A stretch of 64,000 nucleotides of DNA, from NCBI GenBank assembly GCA_021399435.1, contig JAJTUP010000029.1, forward strand, positions 62,001 through 126,000. Direction: 5' to 3'. Below the pieces are notes generated by a model, which had not been told where the DNA came from, did not search any database, and saw only the letters and a list, made by a program, of their open reading frames with translations. This document shows, in pieces, positions 11,709 to 23,335 of the stretch (its first letter is position 1; each line of letters opens with the position of its first letter). The stretch comes from Diaporthe sp. PMI_573 (lineage: Eukaryota; Ascomycota; Sordariomycetes; Diaporthales; Diaporthaceae). The position numbers and the translations under genes are program-made.

Positions 11709-12709
11709 CTTCTTGAACCCAGCTAGGTCACAGAATTTTGCGATACTTGGAGCTTTGGGTGCAATGACAATACACAGCCTTCCATGACAGAAGGCACAGT
11801 CAGATGGACCACAGGCAGGCTGCCGAATAACGCTGAGCATACACCGAGTAGATTGATCATTGCAAGTGGCGGTATCCTCACATCCCGTACTCTAGGCACC
11901 CAGAATCTAGGAAGGAATTCCTCCAAAAGAACATGATGTAGATCGGTTTACAAGAAAAGCAACACTTTTGTTGTAGCCTGAGAAAAAGCGGAGAATATGT
12001 GTAGGTCGATCAGCCATTTTACAGAATCGGACCCGCAAGCTGAGGTCGATCTTTATAATTGGGCCCATCCCACACTGGACAGACAAATATGCTTTAACTC
12101 ACACATCATGATCCGCGTAGGAAGCTCGCATCACGAACTAAGCTTATGCCTGATATACTTCAACAGGACAATGCAAATGTGGAAGAGAGGCGATCAGGAA
12201 TCCTAAAGAACTAGCAGACCATATCGGGTTCCACAATAGGAGTGAACGAATGGCGCAGATGAGACCCGAGCTTTCTCGCTACCAGTACAACGCGGCGTTC
12301 AGCATGGCTGAGTCCATGCAAGATCCCTATCATCCAATGAGCAGAGACCTGTGGGTCGAACACCACCTTTGCGTCTGCGCGATGCGCACAGCAAGTTACA
12401 CCGATGAAAGCCTCGCACTTGTTCTAATTACAGATGCAGATCCTGTCTGGGGGAATATTCCATCGATCAACGGTTTTGGGCGCCGTGCGTCGAGCGGACG
12501 GGACGATTGACTCTCTGAAAGGATACGAGTCAGAATGATGTGGTCCGCGCTTTGCAGTCTTCAGGATCTACAATGCCTTTAGCCTTGCCGATCTCTCCAG
12601 GCAGCATCTTGAAAGGAAGGAAGTTGAGGCAAACCAAAGAAAGGGAGAGCGCTTCTTAGTATACCGGGCGACGTGATACTTCGTGTACTTATCCGCCATC
12701 CAGATTGAT

Positions 12710-12717
12710 TATATATA
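12710..12717 (+). promoter_or_regulatory. TATA box of secreted protein B
   Basis: TATATATA about 132 bases upstream of the ATG at 12849, followed by a pyrimidine/CA-rich leader typical of strongly expressed fungal genes. Confidence 0.5.
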
Positions 12718-12848
12718 GAGTGCATCTACGTGAGCTTTGGAAACGGACTCATCCCCATTCAAGTCAACACATCATTATCACTCCTCACCAGTCAATCACA
12801 CATTTTTGTGTCTCCTTCTCCAATCTACAATATCTTAATCATTTCAAA

Positions 12849-13321
12849 ATGAAGTTCATTCTGCTCGCCGCCGCCTTCACCGCCTCCGCCTTTGCCCTGC
12901 CGGAGCCCGTATCTAGAGATACTACTTTGCTAGCCAGAGACAATGTCAAGCTGAACCAGTACCGCACTCTTGACGACTGGTAGGTCGAAATGCCCCGTCC
13001 CTCACTAGTGAAGCCCTCTTTCTCTAACAAGAAACGATTAGTGAGAATGACCGAGACATTCTCTACCATGCTGCCCCAGTTTCAGGAAAGTGCTACGAGC
13101 TGGACGATCAAACCGGAGCTTTCTTTTACAACACCGGAGGCTTCTGGCAGTCTTACTGTAAGAACAAATTCCCGATTTGTCTTTTAAAAGGTGTATCAGC
13201 TAATACTAAAACCCACTTAGCTTTCGACGACCATGGGTGTGGTGGAACTTCCCACAAGTTCCAACGCTACACCGGCAAGTGTGTTGAGAGAGGCTCCCAG
13301 AACTCGGTGAAGTTCACTTAG
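12849..13321 (+). CDS. Small secreted four-cysteine protein, paralogue B
   Basis: Exons 12849-12979, 13042-13157, 13221-13321, giving 115 aa, with intron phases (2, 1) identical to paralogue A. The signal peptide begins MKFILLAAAFTASAFA, followed by a pro-region with LLARD. The mature part has the conserved LNQYRTLDDC block, then GKCYELDDQTGAFFYNT, and two more cysteines in exon 3. The first cysteine codon is split by intron 1 in both copies. Exon 3 is unlike paralogue A except for the spacing of its two cysteines. The pair arose by inverted duplication; the role is unknown and effector-like. Confidence 0.87.
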
Positions 13322-13645
13322 ACTGCCTTCTTGGGACTTTGACTTCGATCCACTGCGTTAGAATAGGAGGGACATGTTGTCTCCCATGGTATTTAGCAGG
13401 ATCTCTTGAGGCTTGCCTAGTCTCGCATCTTTATTTACGGGGTGGAGGATAAGCGGATCCTTCGTTCGGCATGAACTTATTCATAGCAACTTGGTCTACC
13501 TTCTGTTACTTGGTAGCTCAATTTATGAGGTTGTCCATTTCCGATATTAATTCGTACGGATGACTGAGTACGTCCGTCCGTTTGTTAGAGTCCTGAAAAT
13601 ATGTCCCAAAGCCCTCTTGGCAGATTGTGTGTAGCTAAGCAGTCC
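13322..13645. other. Gene-free stretch between convergent genes
   Basis: 3' flanks of secreted protein B and of the oxidoreductase. Nothing is recognised. Confidence 0.5.
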
Positions 13646-14467
13646 CTACTCGTACCAAATTGCAACACCACGCATCTCGAGACTCGCACGCGGCTGCTGA
13701 TCTGCTGGACACGATGGGTCATCGAACGCACCGTGGGCAACCGCGTGCGCGACCCCTTGCTCGGTGTCATTCGTCTTGAAGACAAGCACCTCATCCGTCC
13801 GCATATTGCTGTAATACCACCACCTCTGTGCCGTGTTCTGCCTGACAGCAAGCCCCTCGAACGAGTGCAATATCCTTCCACTGCCATCAGGGTCGTCAAA
13901 CATCGCATCTGCAACATGGACATCCCCCGGCGACAGGCTTCGCGCGTCACACACAGCGAGTGGGACGTCCTGCGGCGGCGGGGTCAGGACGCGCCAGACA
14001 TTGAGGTGCGCGGCCCGCCTGACCCGCTTGCCGTCTGGGACCGTGAGCTTCGCGTTCCACTCCGCGGCCGTCTTGTCCGAGATGTCGATGTGTACGAACC
14101 GCGCCGGGCGGGAGTTATTCAGCGCGCCCGAGTCCTTGCTCCGCTCGCCGAAGCGGAGCACACCCAGGCCTCGTACATCGACGTCATCGGCGCCGGTGAC
14201 CTTTAGGAGGAGGTCGCGGATCTCCTCGACGTGCACACGCTTGATCTCTTCTTGGTCGCGGAAGTCATGGACTGCGCTCTTGTGGCCCACGAGGGTGAAT
14301 CCTTCGACGTCGAGAGAGGGCGCCGGGGCGAGTTCCCTTGCGTCAGAGATGGGTGCTTCGCGTTTTGTGATGTTCATCACGTCGAGGCTCGTGTCGTTCG
14401 CGTGGAACTTGAGGCGGACATCTGGAAGGGGCTCGCTGAAGCCCAGAGCTCCGGTGACCCTGGCCAT
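13646..14467 (-). CDS. AsaB/CmcJ/NvfI-type oxidoreductase (GA4 desaturase family)
   Basis: Intronless, 273 aa from the ATG at 14467. The family includes fungal AsaB, novofumigatonin NvfI and bacterial cephem-methoxylase CmcJ-like proteins, and has a non-heme-iron, 2-oxoglutarate-oxygenase-like fold. Diagnostic stretches are the central VHIDIS, then NVWRVL.PPPQDVPLAVCD and a late QRWWYYSNMRTDEVLVFK. The end is a Pro/Ala-rich segment before SLEMRGVAIWYE. The frame is open upstream to 14668, but those residues look like leader sequence. Family members often tailor secondary metabolites, but no biosynthetic core enzyme is adjacent here. Confidence 0.8.
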   Translation of the reverse strand: MARVTGALGFSEPLPDVRLKFHANDTSLDVMNITKREAPISDARELAPAPSLDVEGFTLVGHKSAVHDFRDQEEIKRVHVEEIRDLLLKVTGADDVDVRGLGVLRFGERSKDSGALNNSRPARFVHIDISDKTAAEWNAKLTVPDGKRVRRAAHLNVWRVLTPPPQDVPLAVCDARSLSPGDVHVADAMFDDPDGSGRILHSFEGLAVRQNTAQRWWYYSNMRTDEVLVFKTNDTEQGVAHAVAHGAFDDPSCPADQQPRASLEMRGVAIWYE

Positions 14468-17400
14468 GTTCTCAACGTCTGATGAGGACGGTGCTCGAAG
14501 ACGGTATGGAAATCGCCTGCCGCGGTCACTGCGTTCAAAGGAATCGTCAGAAATAGTTGTGTCTTGTGAGTATGGAAGTGGTTGTCCTCGTAACTTGCCA
14601 CCCATTTGCCGAGTCTTGGGGTTGCCCTCCACCACGGCCCCGCATCGGGATTCATCGGCAGCCTCCAAGGACAGTTGTTATGCTCCCAGTGGTATCATCA
14701 AGTGCTAGAATATTGGTCGTGGATTCAAATGGCGGGATTGTGAACACACTGATGCGAAGAACTGATGCGAAGATGTTCCCTCTGTGCCCTGTGGACCGAT
14801 GGGCGGTCTGCGTACAGCTCGACTGATCAGTGTAACTACTAGTACAACGCCTCTAGTTTAACCATGTTGTAACCGCCGTTACTAATTGATTCCTTGGCGA
14901 TAGTATTTTGCACACACGTACGTGTCTTAGTCGAGGATTCTCTGGCGAAGGAGGTGGATTCCTTCACAAATTGGTGCACGGGGGCTTCCAACGTGCTACT
15001 GTGAAACACCTCGATAGAGCCATGACCGAATCAATTTTCTGGGCCTGTATCGATACCATACTGTACCACTGAACCTTCTTGCATTTCTGGCGATGTGACA
15101 TGGAGAACGTGTCTAAGCTTGTCCCTTCGCGTACCTGGCATTGAGGTCTTCGGGGTAATGCTGGACAGGAGTGTGTAGTGCGTCATTTAGCTGCGGAAGA
15201 CCGAGACGATCCTTGCCGTTTATCGTGAAAAGCTCGAATCTTATACTTTAATGCCGGGTGACGCGAGTCTCTGTAGATACAGGTGATAAATGTCTTCATC
15301 CGATGTTGGAGACGAGTGCCCGGATGTCCGGCCGCGTGTTCGCTCAGCATCGGCCACGGCGATCCCTTCGTCTCGTCGATCTGTGACTGCTACCACTCTG
15401 CAGCTAATCGCTGAGAAGGAATTAGAATTAATGTATTAGCGGTGACGTGTACGTGAGAGTGTATGTCAACGTCATTGTCAGCTGGACTGGGCTTACACGC
15501 AGAACGCATAGCGGTGGGTGTGTTTTGGTTCACACCAGGCTGGCGAGATCGTAGTAGCATGGGACCTTCATCCGATGCTGTATAAGTCGTCGTAGGATAC
15601 CTGTTGAGGACTTTTCGTGTCAAAGCATGCGATACCAACGTTGCGATCGCGATTTAGACACGTCCGCTATACGCAGCAGATTGCTTGGAGTAGTCTTTCG
15701 GCCGTGGTAGTCTTGGGCTCTTCAAGGAAAATCATCACAAAAGGCGGCTCTGGATCGAACACCATAGAGAGCTTCTAGTGTAGGGGACTTGTCAGCTCAG
15801 CCTGTTCCACTCCCTTGGGCGATCTGGCCCACAGTCGTTTAGACATGGCGCTGTGAATTTCTGACCGATGGGCAACCCCCTTCTTTCGACATCTCGCGCT
15901 GTCTTCAACGCTTGATCTACCAGAGCTTGAAGTCAACATGGAACGCAATTTCCTGACAGGCAAGGTTCAACCATCCAGATCAGTAATCCGCGTTGAACTC
16001 TCTACGCCGCCTTGTGGAGGCCACTCGCCCAATCGCATTTCATTCAGCCAGAGTCCATCATCAACCTCGGAAGGCTCGGGACGACTCGCGCAACGCGCTT
16101 CACAAGGAAAACTGCAATGCATCTACAGACACCGTTAGATCCCACATAAGAGCTGCAATAATAGAATCGTTGTGGACCCTCCTGGTGGACGATATGGGGA
16201 TGAGCTGATTCTAGAAGGCACAGCCTGCCGCCATACTCCTTGGGGTAAAATCGGACGAGAACCATCCGCTGCTTTTCCCAGAATTTTTGCTTCTGAAAAA
16301 TGAATAATACTATCGTGGCTGCATCACCAATGAGACAGGAGGAACAATATCGAGCCGTAGACAAACATGCCGAGGTCCGACTGATGTCCTCTTGGATGTA
16401 AGACAAGAGGCGCAAAAATATGTGGACCCTCAGCCAAGCGGGCGGAGCAGTACATGCCTGAGGGTAGTTCCATGCATCCACTAAACAGGGCCCCAATCGC
16501 AACCCTCCCATCCAGCGCTGCCAGGACCCGTTCTGTATGATCACCAGTGTGGAGTCAGCACCCGTGGTCTTCACCCGTGCCGCTAAGCTTGGCGCCGCCA
16601 TCCGCCCATGCCTTCTTTTATCGTGCGCAGTCTGGCTTAGCACGTTTCGAGCTGGCCCAGGCTCGGCCGTTGGTCGCCCATGCTGCCATGCATGGAAGTA
16701 TTCCTCAAAGGTCTGCACTAGGTGCTAACCGGGCTAGCTAGATTTTCTGGAACCCGCCGGATCGCCAGCTTGCATGGGGAATGCCGAAGGCCCGCAGATC
16801 ACAGACTATTCTCCGCAGGCTTGGGTGGGCTTGGGATTTGGCTAGCAACGGCTGGTCGATCAATATGGGCAGTAGGCGATCGAGTGATCTTGTGCCACAT
16901 TCATGCCTTGTGGTGTTCCGGAAAACCTCCTCATGAGGTCATGAATGTGTCTGCATCTGTGGGAAAGGAGGGGCGGGTTGCTATCGGAGATCGAGCCGTT
17001 GTCCGTTCACTTTAATCCGTTCGAACTGTTCAAGCGCCAATGAGAAACTGACGGAAGGTAGTGTGTGAAGGGCGTCATCATTTCTTGAGACGAGAATGTA
17101 CGTCAGTGGAGAGCAGCGCGCGCCAAAGTTGACATTGTGTTGCCAGTTGCGTCGGTAGCGTTGTTTCGTTTACAAGGCTGTGGAATTGGACGGATTCTAG
17201 GCTGCGCTGTCCAAAAAGTCTGCCGAGGAGGTTGTCCTTGATCTTCACTTGATCTACGTGCCGAGGCACCTCTAGTTCTGTCGAATCGCGAGGCTGGATC
17301 GTCTTCGCGATGTTCGTACAGCCCGAGGAACCGTTTCGTTTCGACAGCCAGATTGCCAGACGACATAATCTCTCGTTACATCTTCTTCATTCGGACAAGT

Positions 17401-17684
17401 TAGCGGCTTTTGCATAGTTCGGTCGGATCTTGGCCCACTCTCCAACATGCTGGGACAAGCTGGGCATGTCTTTTGTGTCCTGGTGGTGGTGTCCACACGT
17501 GTCAAGGGGGGTGTCAGACGTGCGATGTTTCGGGTCGGGACATTGTCCCAATACGGTTTTCGTCCCGACTTTTGCTCACGAGTCAAGCTGATTGGTGTTG
17601 CGAGCACGCTTACATCGACCGAGTCTCATTGGGGTCATCTGAAGTCTGTAGAACGACTTCAGAACCGAACTTGTCTGTTGGTGG
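14468..17684. other. Gene-poor stretch, about 3.2 kb
   Basis: No recognisable gene. The longest open frame (minus strand, 16044-16718, 224 codons) begins at GTG and has no family look. Composition is mixed, with no clear inverted repeats or transposase motifs. It may hold regulatory sequence, a decayed element, or genes with many short exons that I could not assemble. Confidence 0.45.
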
Positions 17685-17690
17685 TATAAA
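17685..17690 (+). promoter_or_regulatory. TATA box of the cutinase gene
   Basis: TATAAA 164 bases upstream of the cutinase ATG at 17854, followed by a CA-rich leader. Confidence 0.5.
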
Positions 17691-17853
17691 GGGTAGTGAA
17701 CGCCACCCGCCTTGAGGATAGGATGGATCGGATCACTCACGCACAATACACTCATTGAATTACATATATTGGCCAGGCAGCCATCACTTTACCTTTCAAC
17801 AGCAGTCATTCCCGATCCGGCAATCGCAATTTAACATCACTACCACTCACACG

Positions 17854-18785
17854 ATGAAGTCCAGCATCCTGAACATTCTCGTCGGCATCACCGCCGTTGC
17901 GGCAGCCCCCAGCGAATATTCCAACCTCGAGGCCCGTCAAGGAGGCGTCGTTGCCAACGACCTGAAGAATGGTGACTGCAAGGCTGTCACCTTCATCATG
18001 GCCCGTGGTTCCACTGAGACCTCGAACATGGTGAGACGATATTCTTTTCATGAAAATGACAAAGCTGGGCGATCATGGCTAACACATATGTTTCCCAGGG
18101 CACCGTCGTCGGCCCACAGACCTGCGCAGCGATCAAGGACAACCTTGGCGCCGACCAGGTCGCCTGCCAGGGCGTAGGTACCGAGGACGGCTACGCAGCC
18201 GCGCTGGCGCCCAACTTCCAGCCCAAGAACACGGACGACCAGTCGATCAAGGCGGCTGTGGACATGGTCAACCTCGCCGCCACGCAGTGCCCGCAGTCGA
18301 CCATCGTCATGGGCGGCTACAGCCAGGGCTCCGCCGTCGTCGACAACGCCATCCAGGAGCTTCCCGCAGCGCAAAAGTCTATGGTCGCCGGAGTAGTCGT
18401 GTGGGGGTTCACCCGTGCCGAGCAGGACAACCTCCAGATCCCCGGCTACCCGGTGGCCCAGACAAAGGTCTTCTGCGCCCAGGGCGACCTCGTCTGCAAC
18501 GATACGCTCACCATCACCGCGGCTCACCTGTCTTACGGCCGCAACGCGGACGAGTCTGGGGCTTTCCTCGCCCAGATGGCCAAGCAAGCCGGCACGGGTG
18601 GAAATGCTGCTGGGGGCGCGGCTGCGGGCGGTGCGGCCGGGGCTGCCGCCGGAGCTGCAACCGGTGGAGCTGCTGGTGCCGCGGCCGGAGGGGCTGCTGG
18701 AGCTGCAACTGGTGCTGCCAGCGGTGCGGCTTCTGGCAACAAGAAGAACGGTGGTGGCCTCTTTGGTGGTCTGTTCGGCAACTAA
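17854..18785 (+). CDS. Cutinase (CE5) with Ala/Gly-rich C-terminal tail
   Basis: Secreted serine esterase that hydrolyses cutin or other polyesters. Exons 17854-18030 and 18099-18785 (phase 0 intron), giving 287 aa. A signal peptide of about 17 residues is followed by a short pro-region. The triad is visible: S134 in GYSQG, D189 in GDLVC and H202 in AHLSYG. The spacings of 55 and 13 residues equal those of classical cutinases. After the domain (about residue 220) comes a tail of about 65 residues made almost only of Gly and Ala, then NKKNGGGLFGGLFGN. The tail is absent from classical cutinases and may be a flexible linker or wall-binding segment. Expression is probably driven by the TATA box at 17685. 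Confidence 0.93.
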
Positions 18786-20742
18786 GCTCAGGGACGGATG
18801 TGTTGAGGTGCGAGGCTCCGGGTGGGCATTTCCTTTTGCTGGACAATACGATCAGTGCACTTGATGTGCGGTTTCCTTCACATACATATGGTGCGAAGTT
18901 TGCACATATTTATCTCATGGTTCGATTCTTTGTTGATACGTATTACGATATTGTATGTATCACGGCATTTACTCAAAAGTCACAACGGAACTAGTGAAAG
19001 GCTTTTTACAACACGAAAAATGCAGGACTATGAGTGACAATATGCTATGTTGACGACCCTTAGCCTATGTAGTCGGTCCCAATCGCTGCCTTTGCGACTG
19101 GTCGCTCGCTCTTGTCATAGTCGATAAGCGTGAGGTTGTATTTTTTCCAGCGAGCTAATCAAGCTGATGAAGCACGTCTCCAGCCTGTAGTTACACCAAT
19201 ATGTCAGGCCATCTTGTTCGGTTCAGAACTTCAAGTGGTTGATACGAGGCAGGGTCCATGGCTGACTCTGTCGCCGCACGGTTTCATCCGAATCTCGTTA
19301 AAATGAGGCTAGCCATCTCAGGGCCCAATGCGACGCAGCGTTGACACTGCAGCAGCGTAACATTTAGCGGTAAGACATTTTCAATGAGGCCAGTATCGGT
19401 CCATTTTTTGTTTCGCCTCTCCTACTTCCAAGGCTGTGGTCTGCTGTGGGATGACGTCCTGCAGGGTCGCATGCACCTAACGAACTTGAGATGGGTATGC
19501 ATAACGCCCTGCAGTGTAGATCGGAGAATGTTAAGTGCCGTTGCGTTCATTCCGTGCATTCCGTTCAGTCGACTGCACGTTGTGTCGATCATAAAATCAT
19601 GCTAAGACAAAATACGTGTGGTTTTGGCTTTTCGTCAAGCTCACCGATAGGTCGACTAATTCCGAAACGTGGAAGCGAAAACTCAACTGAACAGACATTT
19701 TCCTATACAGCAGCCTAGTAAGGCTTCTGTAGGAATGTTCGACTCAGTGTAACCCTATTTTTAAACTTGATATCTTAATAGAGCTGGCTTTCGTGGAATA
19801 ACCCTTGTTCCCAAAACATGTCTGCCGGTCGAAACCTTTGCTTGCTGACCCAGACGCTGAAGATGGGGACACGTCTGTGTCGGAATGCACGGGCACCCGT
19901 ATACAAGGCATGCCAGCCTCGAGGATTGGTCAAAGAATGCGTGACCGTTACATAAGGCTGAATAGGGCGTGGACATGGGTTGCCTGTCAATCAGCTGCAG
20001 AAAGACTTGGCGGGCAAATGACTTCGCCGCGTCAGCAAAGACAGAACCTCTGCCTTTGAAAACAAATAAACTCTCACTCTCTAACTCTCGGTCCTTGTTA
20101 GGTGGACACCGTGCAGAAACTCAAGTCATCGTTCATCAAAAATTGCATCGCCGATCAAGGGGTAGTGCCACAGTACAAAAGTGTGCGAGCCCAGTCTGGC
20201 GGGCCTTCTTGGGGATGTCCAATTTGGCATTAGTGTAAACCGCCAGCCCAGGCAGATGGTCTCACGATATCTTGGTGTGACTAGCACCGAGCCGGCGGCC
20301 AGGAACAACAGGCCGTCCGGTGCTACGACATAATATGGGGAGCTAGTGGGAACTATCCGCCTCGTGGCGAGTGAAAGTCTTTACAAAGGCATACTTTTCA
20401 AATCGCTGATTGGCAAGATCTATGATCTGTGGTGCTTTATACACAGGCAGTCCTTGGATCTCGTAGAAATCGGTGTAGTTGAATAGCAGGACTTCGCCTC
20501 AACGCCATCTGACAATATGGTAATTTCTATTTATGGTCTATGTTCTTTCCGTAGTTTCTTAGGAGAGGATCTGCCATCCATCGCCTGGACCATGTACACC
20601 GTGAGTAAGCCTCCAGCTTGTAGTTCCGCATCATTCAGCTGAAAGTGCTCTCCGATGGGCCGTAAATGAAAGATCAAATGTCGAAACACCTCATAATTCC
20701 AGCCCTTGCCAAGTGTATGAAATTTGGTCTGATTAATTCACC
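18786..20742. other. Gene-free stretch, about 2 kb
   Basis: 3' flank of the cutinase and further intergenic DNA, partly AT-rich. Only short ORFs are present, with no repeat, RNA or transposase signature recognised. Confidence 0.45.
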
Positions 20743-21211
20743 TTGCCTGCCAACTCAAGGTCTGTCTGTGTTCACGGAAATTCTTACATATCAATAGCAA
20801 GCAGCAGCAGTATCGGAAAAGGCGGCAAATCTAAAGGAGACGAAGCATACGATGCCTTGGAAAGTATATCCCTAGCTGACATCTCACATGACCGCGGGGT
20901 GCCGGGCTGCAATACACCAGATGGGCACATAATCTATGGCGACACCGAAACCGTCCCCTACATCTTCCGCTGGGCCGGCAATGACAAGAAGGTAGACATC
21001 AACCGAACCGAGCCTTCCGAACCAAAGGCGGATGGGGGGGGGGGTGGCTCCAGATCGAGCTGGCGCTCTGGCTGTAAGGCAAGTCCAGCACAGCCTCTGT
21101 CCTTTGGGAGCAGCATGTCTAGAAAGCCCCGCCGACGCTGTGGACATACTGGTGATTGCGAAGAACAAGTGTGAGCCAACCGCTCCCACCCGCCATATCA
21201 TTGAGGTTTGA
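20743..21211 (+). pseudogene. Candidate gene split by a frameshift at an 11-G run
   Basis: One frame reads as plausible protein from about 20800 to a run of eleven G at 21034-21044 (key stretch IIYGDTETVPYIFRWAGND). Beyond the run that frame turns into Arg/Ser-rich nonsense. A different frame immediately reads well (LAVRQVQHSLCPLGAACLES, then DAVDILVIAKNKCEP) to a stop at 21209-21211. This is the pattern of a homopolymer frameshift, either biological or a sequencing error. The start, any upstream exon and the family are unknown. Confidence 0.4.
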
Positions 21212-21774
21212 TGCGAGAAACGCTGAGTATTTAAGCGTTTACCATTGTATGAAGGGACCGCCTACATACTGCTTAAGAAGCATACATACACGGAATAAAA
21301 ACGAAACCACCACCTTTAATGCGAGAGCTTCAACCAGGACTGCCTCCTCGACAAAGAGAGCAGGATGCCCACGGGAGGCAGACGGCTCGCCTGTGCCAAA
21401 AAGGACTCGCTGGTACTCAGGCGTGAAGGCAACCCGGGACCAGGAGGCACGCAAAACGAGTGAGCCGATCCCGTCAATCGCGAAGCGGCTCGAGGAGGGC
21501 TGGGAGAAGCGCAATAGCGTGGCGGTGCAGTTTCGGCCGCGCCAGTACACGCAACTGGGCATCAGCCTTACCAAGGGAGCACGGGGATGGGTGGTAAGAA
21601 TTGAAAAAGGGTTGAGAAGCGGCGTGAACGATTACGGGCAGCAACTGATACAATAGTACAGGTGAGCGGATGCTTCTACGGTCTCCTATCTTTCATTGTT
21701 GCTTTCCTATTTTGTCCCTCACATTCACCCATCTTGTCTCAACCGGTGCATTTCAAAGTCAAATAAAATATATC
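21212..21774. other. 3' flank of the MFS gene
   Basis: Contains an open frame on each strand (21156-21656 plus, 21239-21574 minus), neither of which resembles a known family. No confident gene. Confidence 0.4.
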
Positions 21775-23335
21775 CTACAAGTGATACTTGAAGTCCAACT
21801 CGCGATCACCCGTCCTCACCTTTCTATTGTCCTCCACCTCACCCTTTTCGATCCTTTCCTTGAGCCTCGTCTGCCGCAGCACATACAACACCTTGACGCC
21901 AACAATCGCCTGCGCCACCCCAATTGACCCAAGACTAAACGCGTTGCCCAGCGTATACGGCGCACTGCGGTAGATCTGGCCGGCCACGATCCCAGCAGAG
22001 TTGCCCAGGGTCTGCTGGAACCCAATCGCCGCAGCGCGCCGGTGGTGCGGCGCGACGTTGACGTTGAGCCAGGTGAGGTTGATCCCGGGTCCGTTGTAGG
22101 CTGCGATGGCGCACAGAAAGGTGCCAAAGAAACGCACGCCGTGCGAGACGGTGGGGCTGAGGATCAAGGCGTAGCCGATGATGCCGATGCAGTTTGCCAG
22201 CGCGAGGAAGGGCGAGCGAAGGGTGAGGCGGTCGGAGAGGAAGGATAGCGCGAGGAAGCTGCCGCCGCCGACCATGTAGACGGGGATGGTGAGGTACTGG
22301 GCCTGCAACGAGTTGTAGCCCATGGATTGGATGATGGAGGGCAGGAAGGTGCTGAAGCCGTAGAGGAGGATATCTTGGCAGAATTGGATGGCACCACTGG
22401 AGTGATTGGTAGCTTGTGGTTAGTTGTTGGAGTCTCGCAGGATGTTTGATTACTTTCACAAGAACGTACCTCAGCCACATCTTGGGGTCACGAAGCGTGA
22501 TAATAACCTCATCCCAGCTGAACTCCTCAGCGCCCATGTACTGCGCCCGCTGCTCTGCCCTGATCCGCATCAGCTCCCTCTCGTGCTCATTCAGGAAATA
22601 GGCCTTTTCTGGATCATTCGGCAGCCCAAACCACACCGCCACCGCCACCACGACCGAAAACAAGCCCTCAATGATATATACCCACCTCCAGCCAGCGTAG
22701 CCACCTGCCCCGTCCATCTTGAGAATCAAGTAGGCCAGCAGGCCGCCAAAGGCGCCCGAAAGCGCCGTGCACACAAACAAGTACGACACGCGGCGCGCCT
22801 GCTCCTCGCGCTTGTAAACCATGGTGAGGTATAGATTCAGCCCGGGGAACAACCCGCCCTCGCAGGCACCCAGGACGAGCCGCGCGGCGTAGAGCCCGCC
22901 GATGCTGGTGATGAAGCCGGAGAAGACAGTGGTAAGTGACCAGACGACGCAGAGGCCAGTCATGAGCACGCGGGGGGTGATCTTTTTCAGAGCCATGGCC
23001 CAGGGGCTCTCTACGAGGACGTAGGTTGCGTAAAAGATGCTGACAGCGGTGGAGATTTCCTGTGGGGTTGCGTGAATGTCTTCGGGCATGCCGGCGACTT
23101 TGACGTTGCCGATGTTGGAGCGGTCTAGGAAGCAGGAGAGGTAGACGAGCATGATGATGGGGACGAAGAAGAGGTCGAGCTTGGCGAGGAGTTTGCGCTC
23201 TTCTTTGGGGTCTATCGAGGGGAGAGTGGTGCCAACAGACGAGGCTGGGGGTTCGTTTGCGTTGGGTGCAGTCGTGCGTTTCTCCATTGAATCGGCCTTG
23301 GAATGGATGTCACTTGATCTTGTTTCAGGCTCCAT
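21775..23335 (-). CDS. MFS transporter, allantoate permease / ACS family
   Basis: Plasma-membrane permease of the anion:cation symporter (Dal5-like) branch, which imports organic anions such as allantoate, nicotinate or related carboxylates. Exons on the minus strand: 22470-23335 and 21775-22396, phase 2, giving 495 aa. After a hydrophilic N-terminus of about 45 residues, the first helix reads FFVPIIMLVYLSCFLDRSNI, with the DRSNIGN motif typical of the family. The segment VESPWAMALKKITPRV also fits. Twelve membrane segments can be counted, with a central loop holding the intron position. The substrate cannot be predicted. The gene is read in the same direction as the carboxylesterase upstream, with about 480 bases between them. 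Confidence 0.9.

Larger units (their letters stand above)
11566..12848. other. Shared upstream region of the divergent secreted-protein pair
   Basis: About 1.3 kb between the two divergently read paralogues. TATA-like boxes lie about 140 bases upstream of each ATG. A few short ORFs, such as 12250-12510, have no coding look. Confidence 0.55.

Noticed and set aside
16044..16718. 224-codon ORF on the minus strand
   Set aside because: Begins at GTG with no nearby ATG, has no family resemblance and lies in a region of short overlapping frames.
21156..21656. 166-codon ORF on the plus strand overlapped by a minus-strand ORF
   Set aside because: Both strands are open, composition is Arg/Ser-rich and no family is recognised; it may be 3' flank of neighbouring genes.
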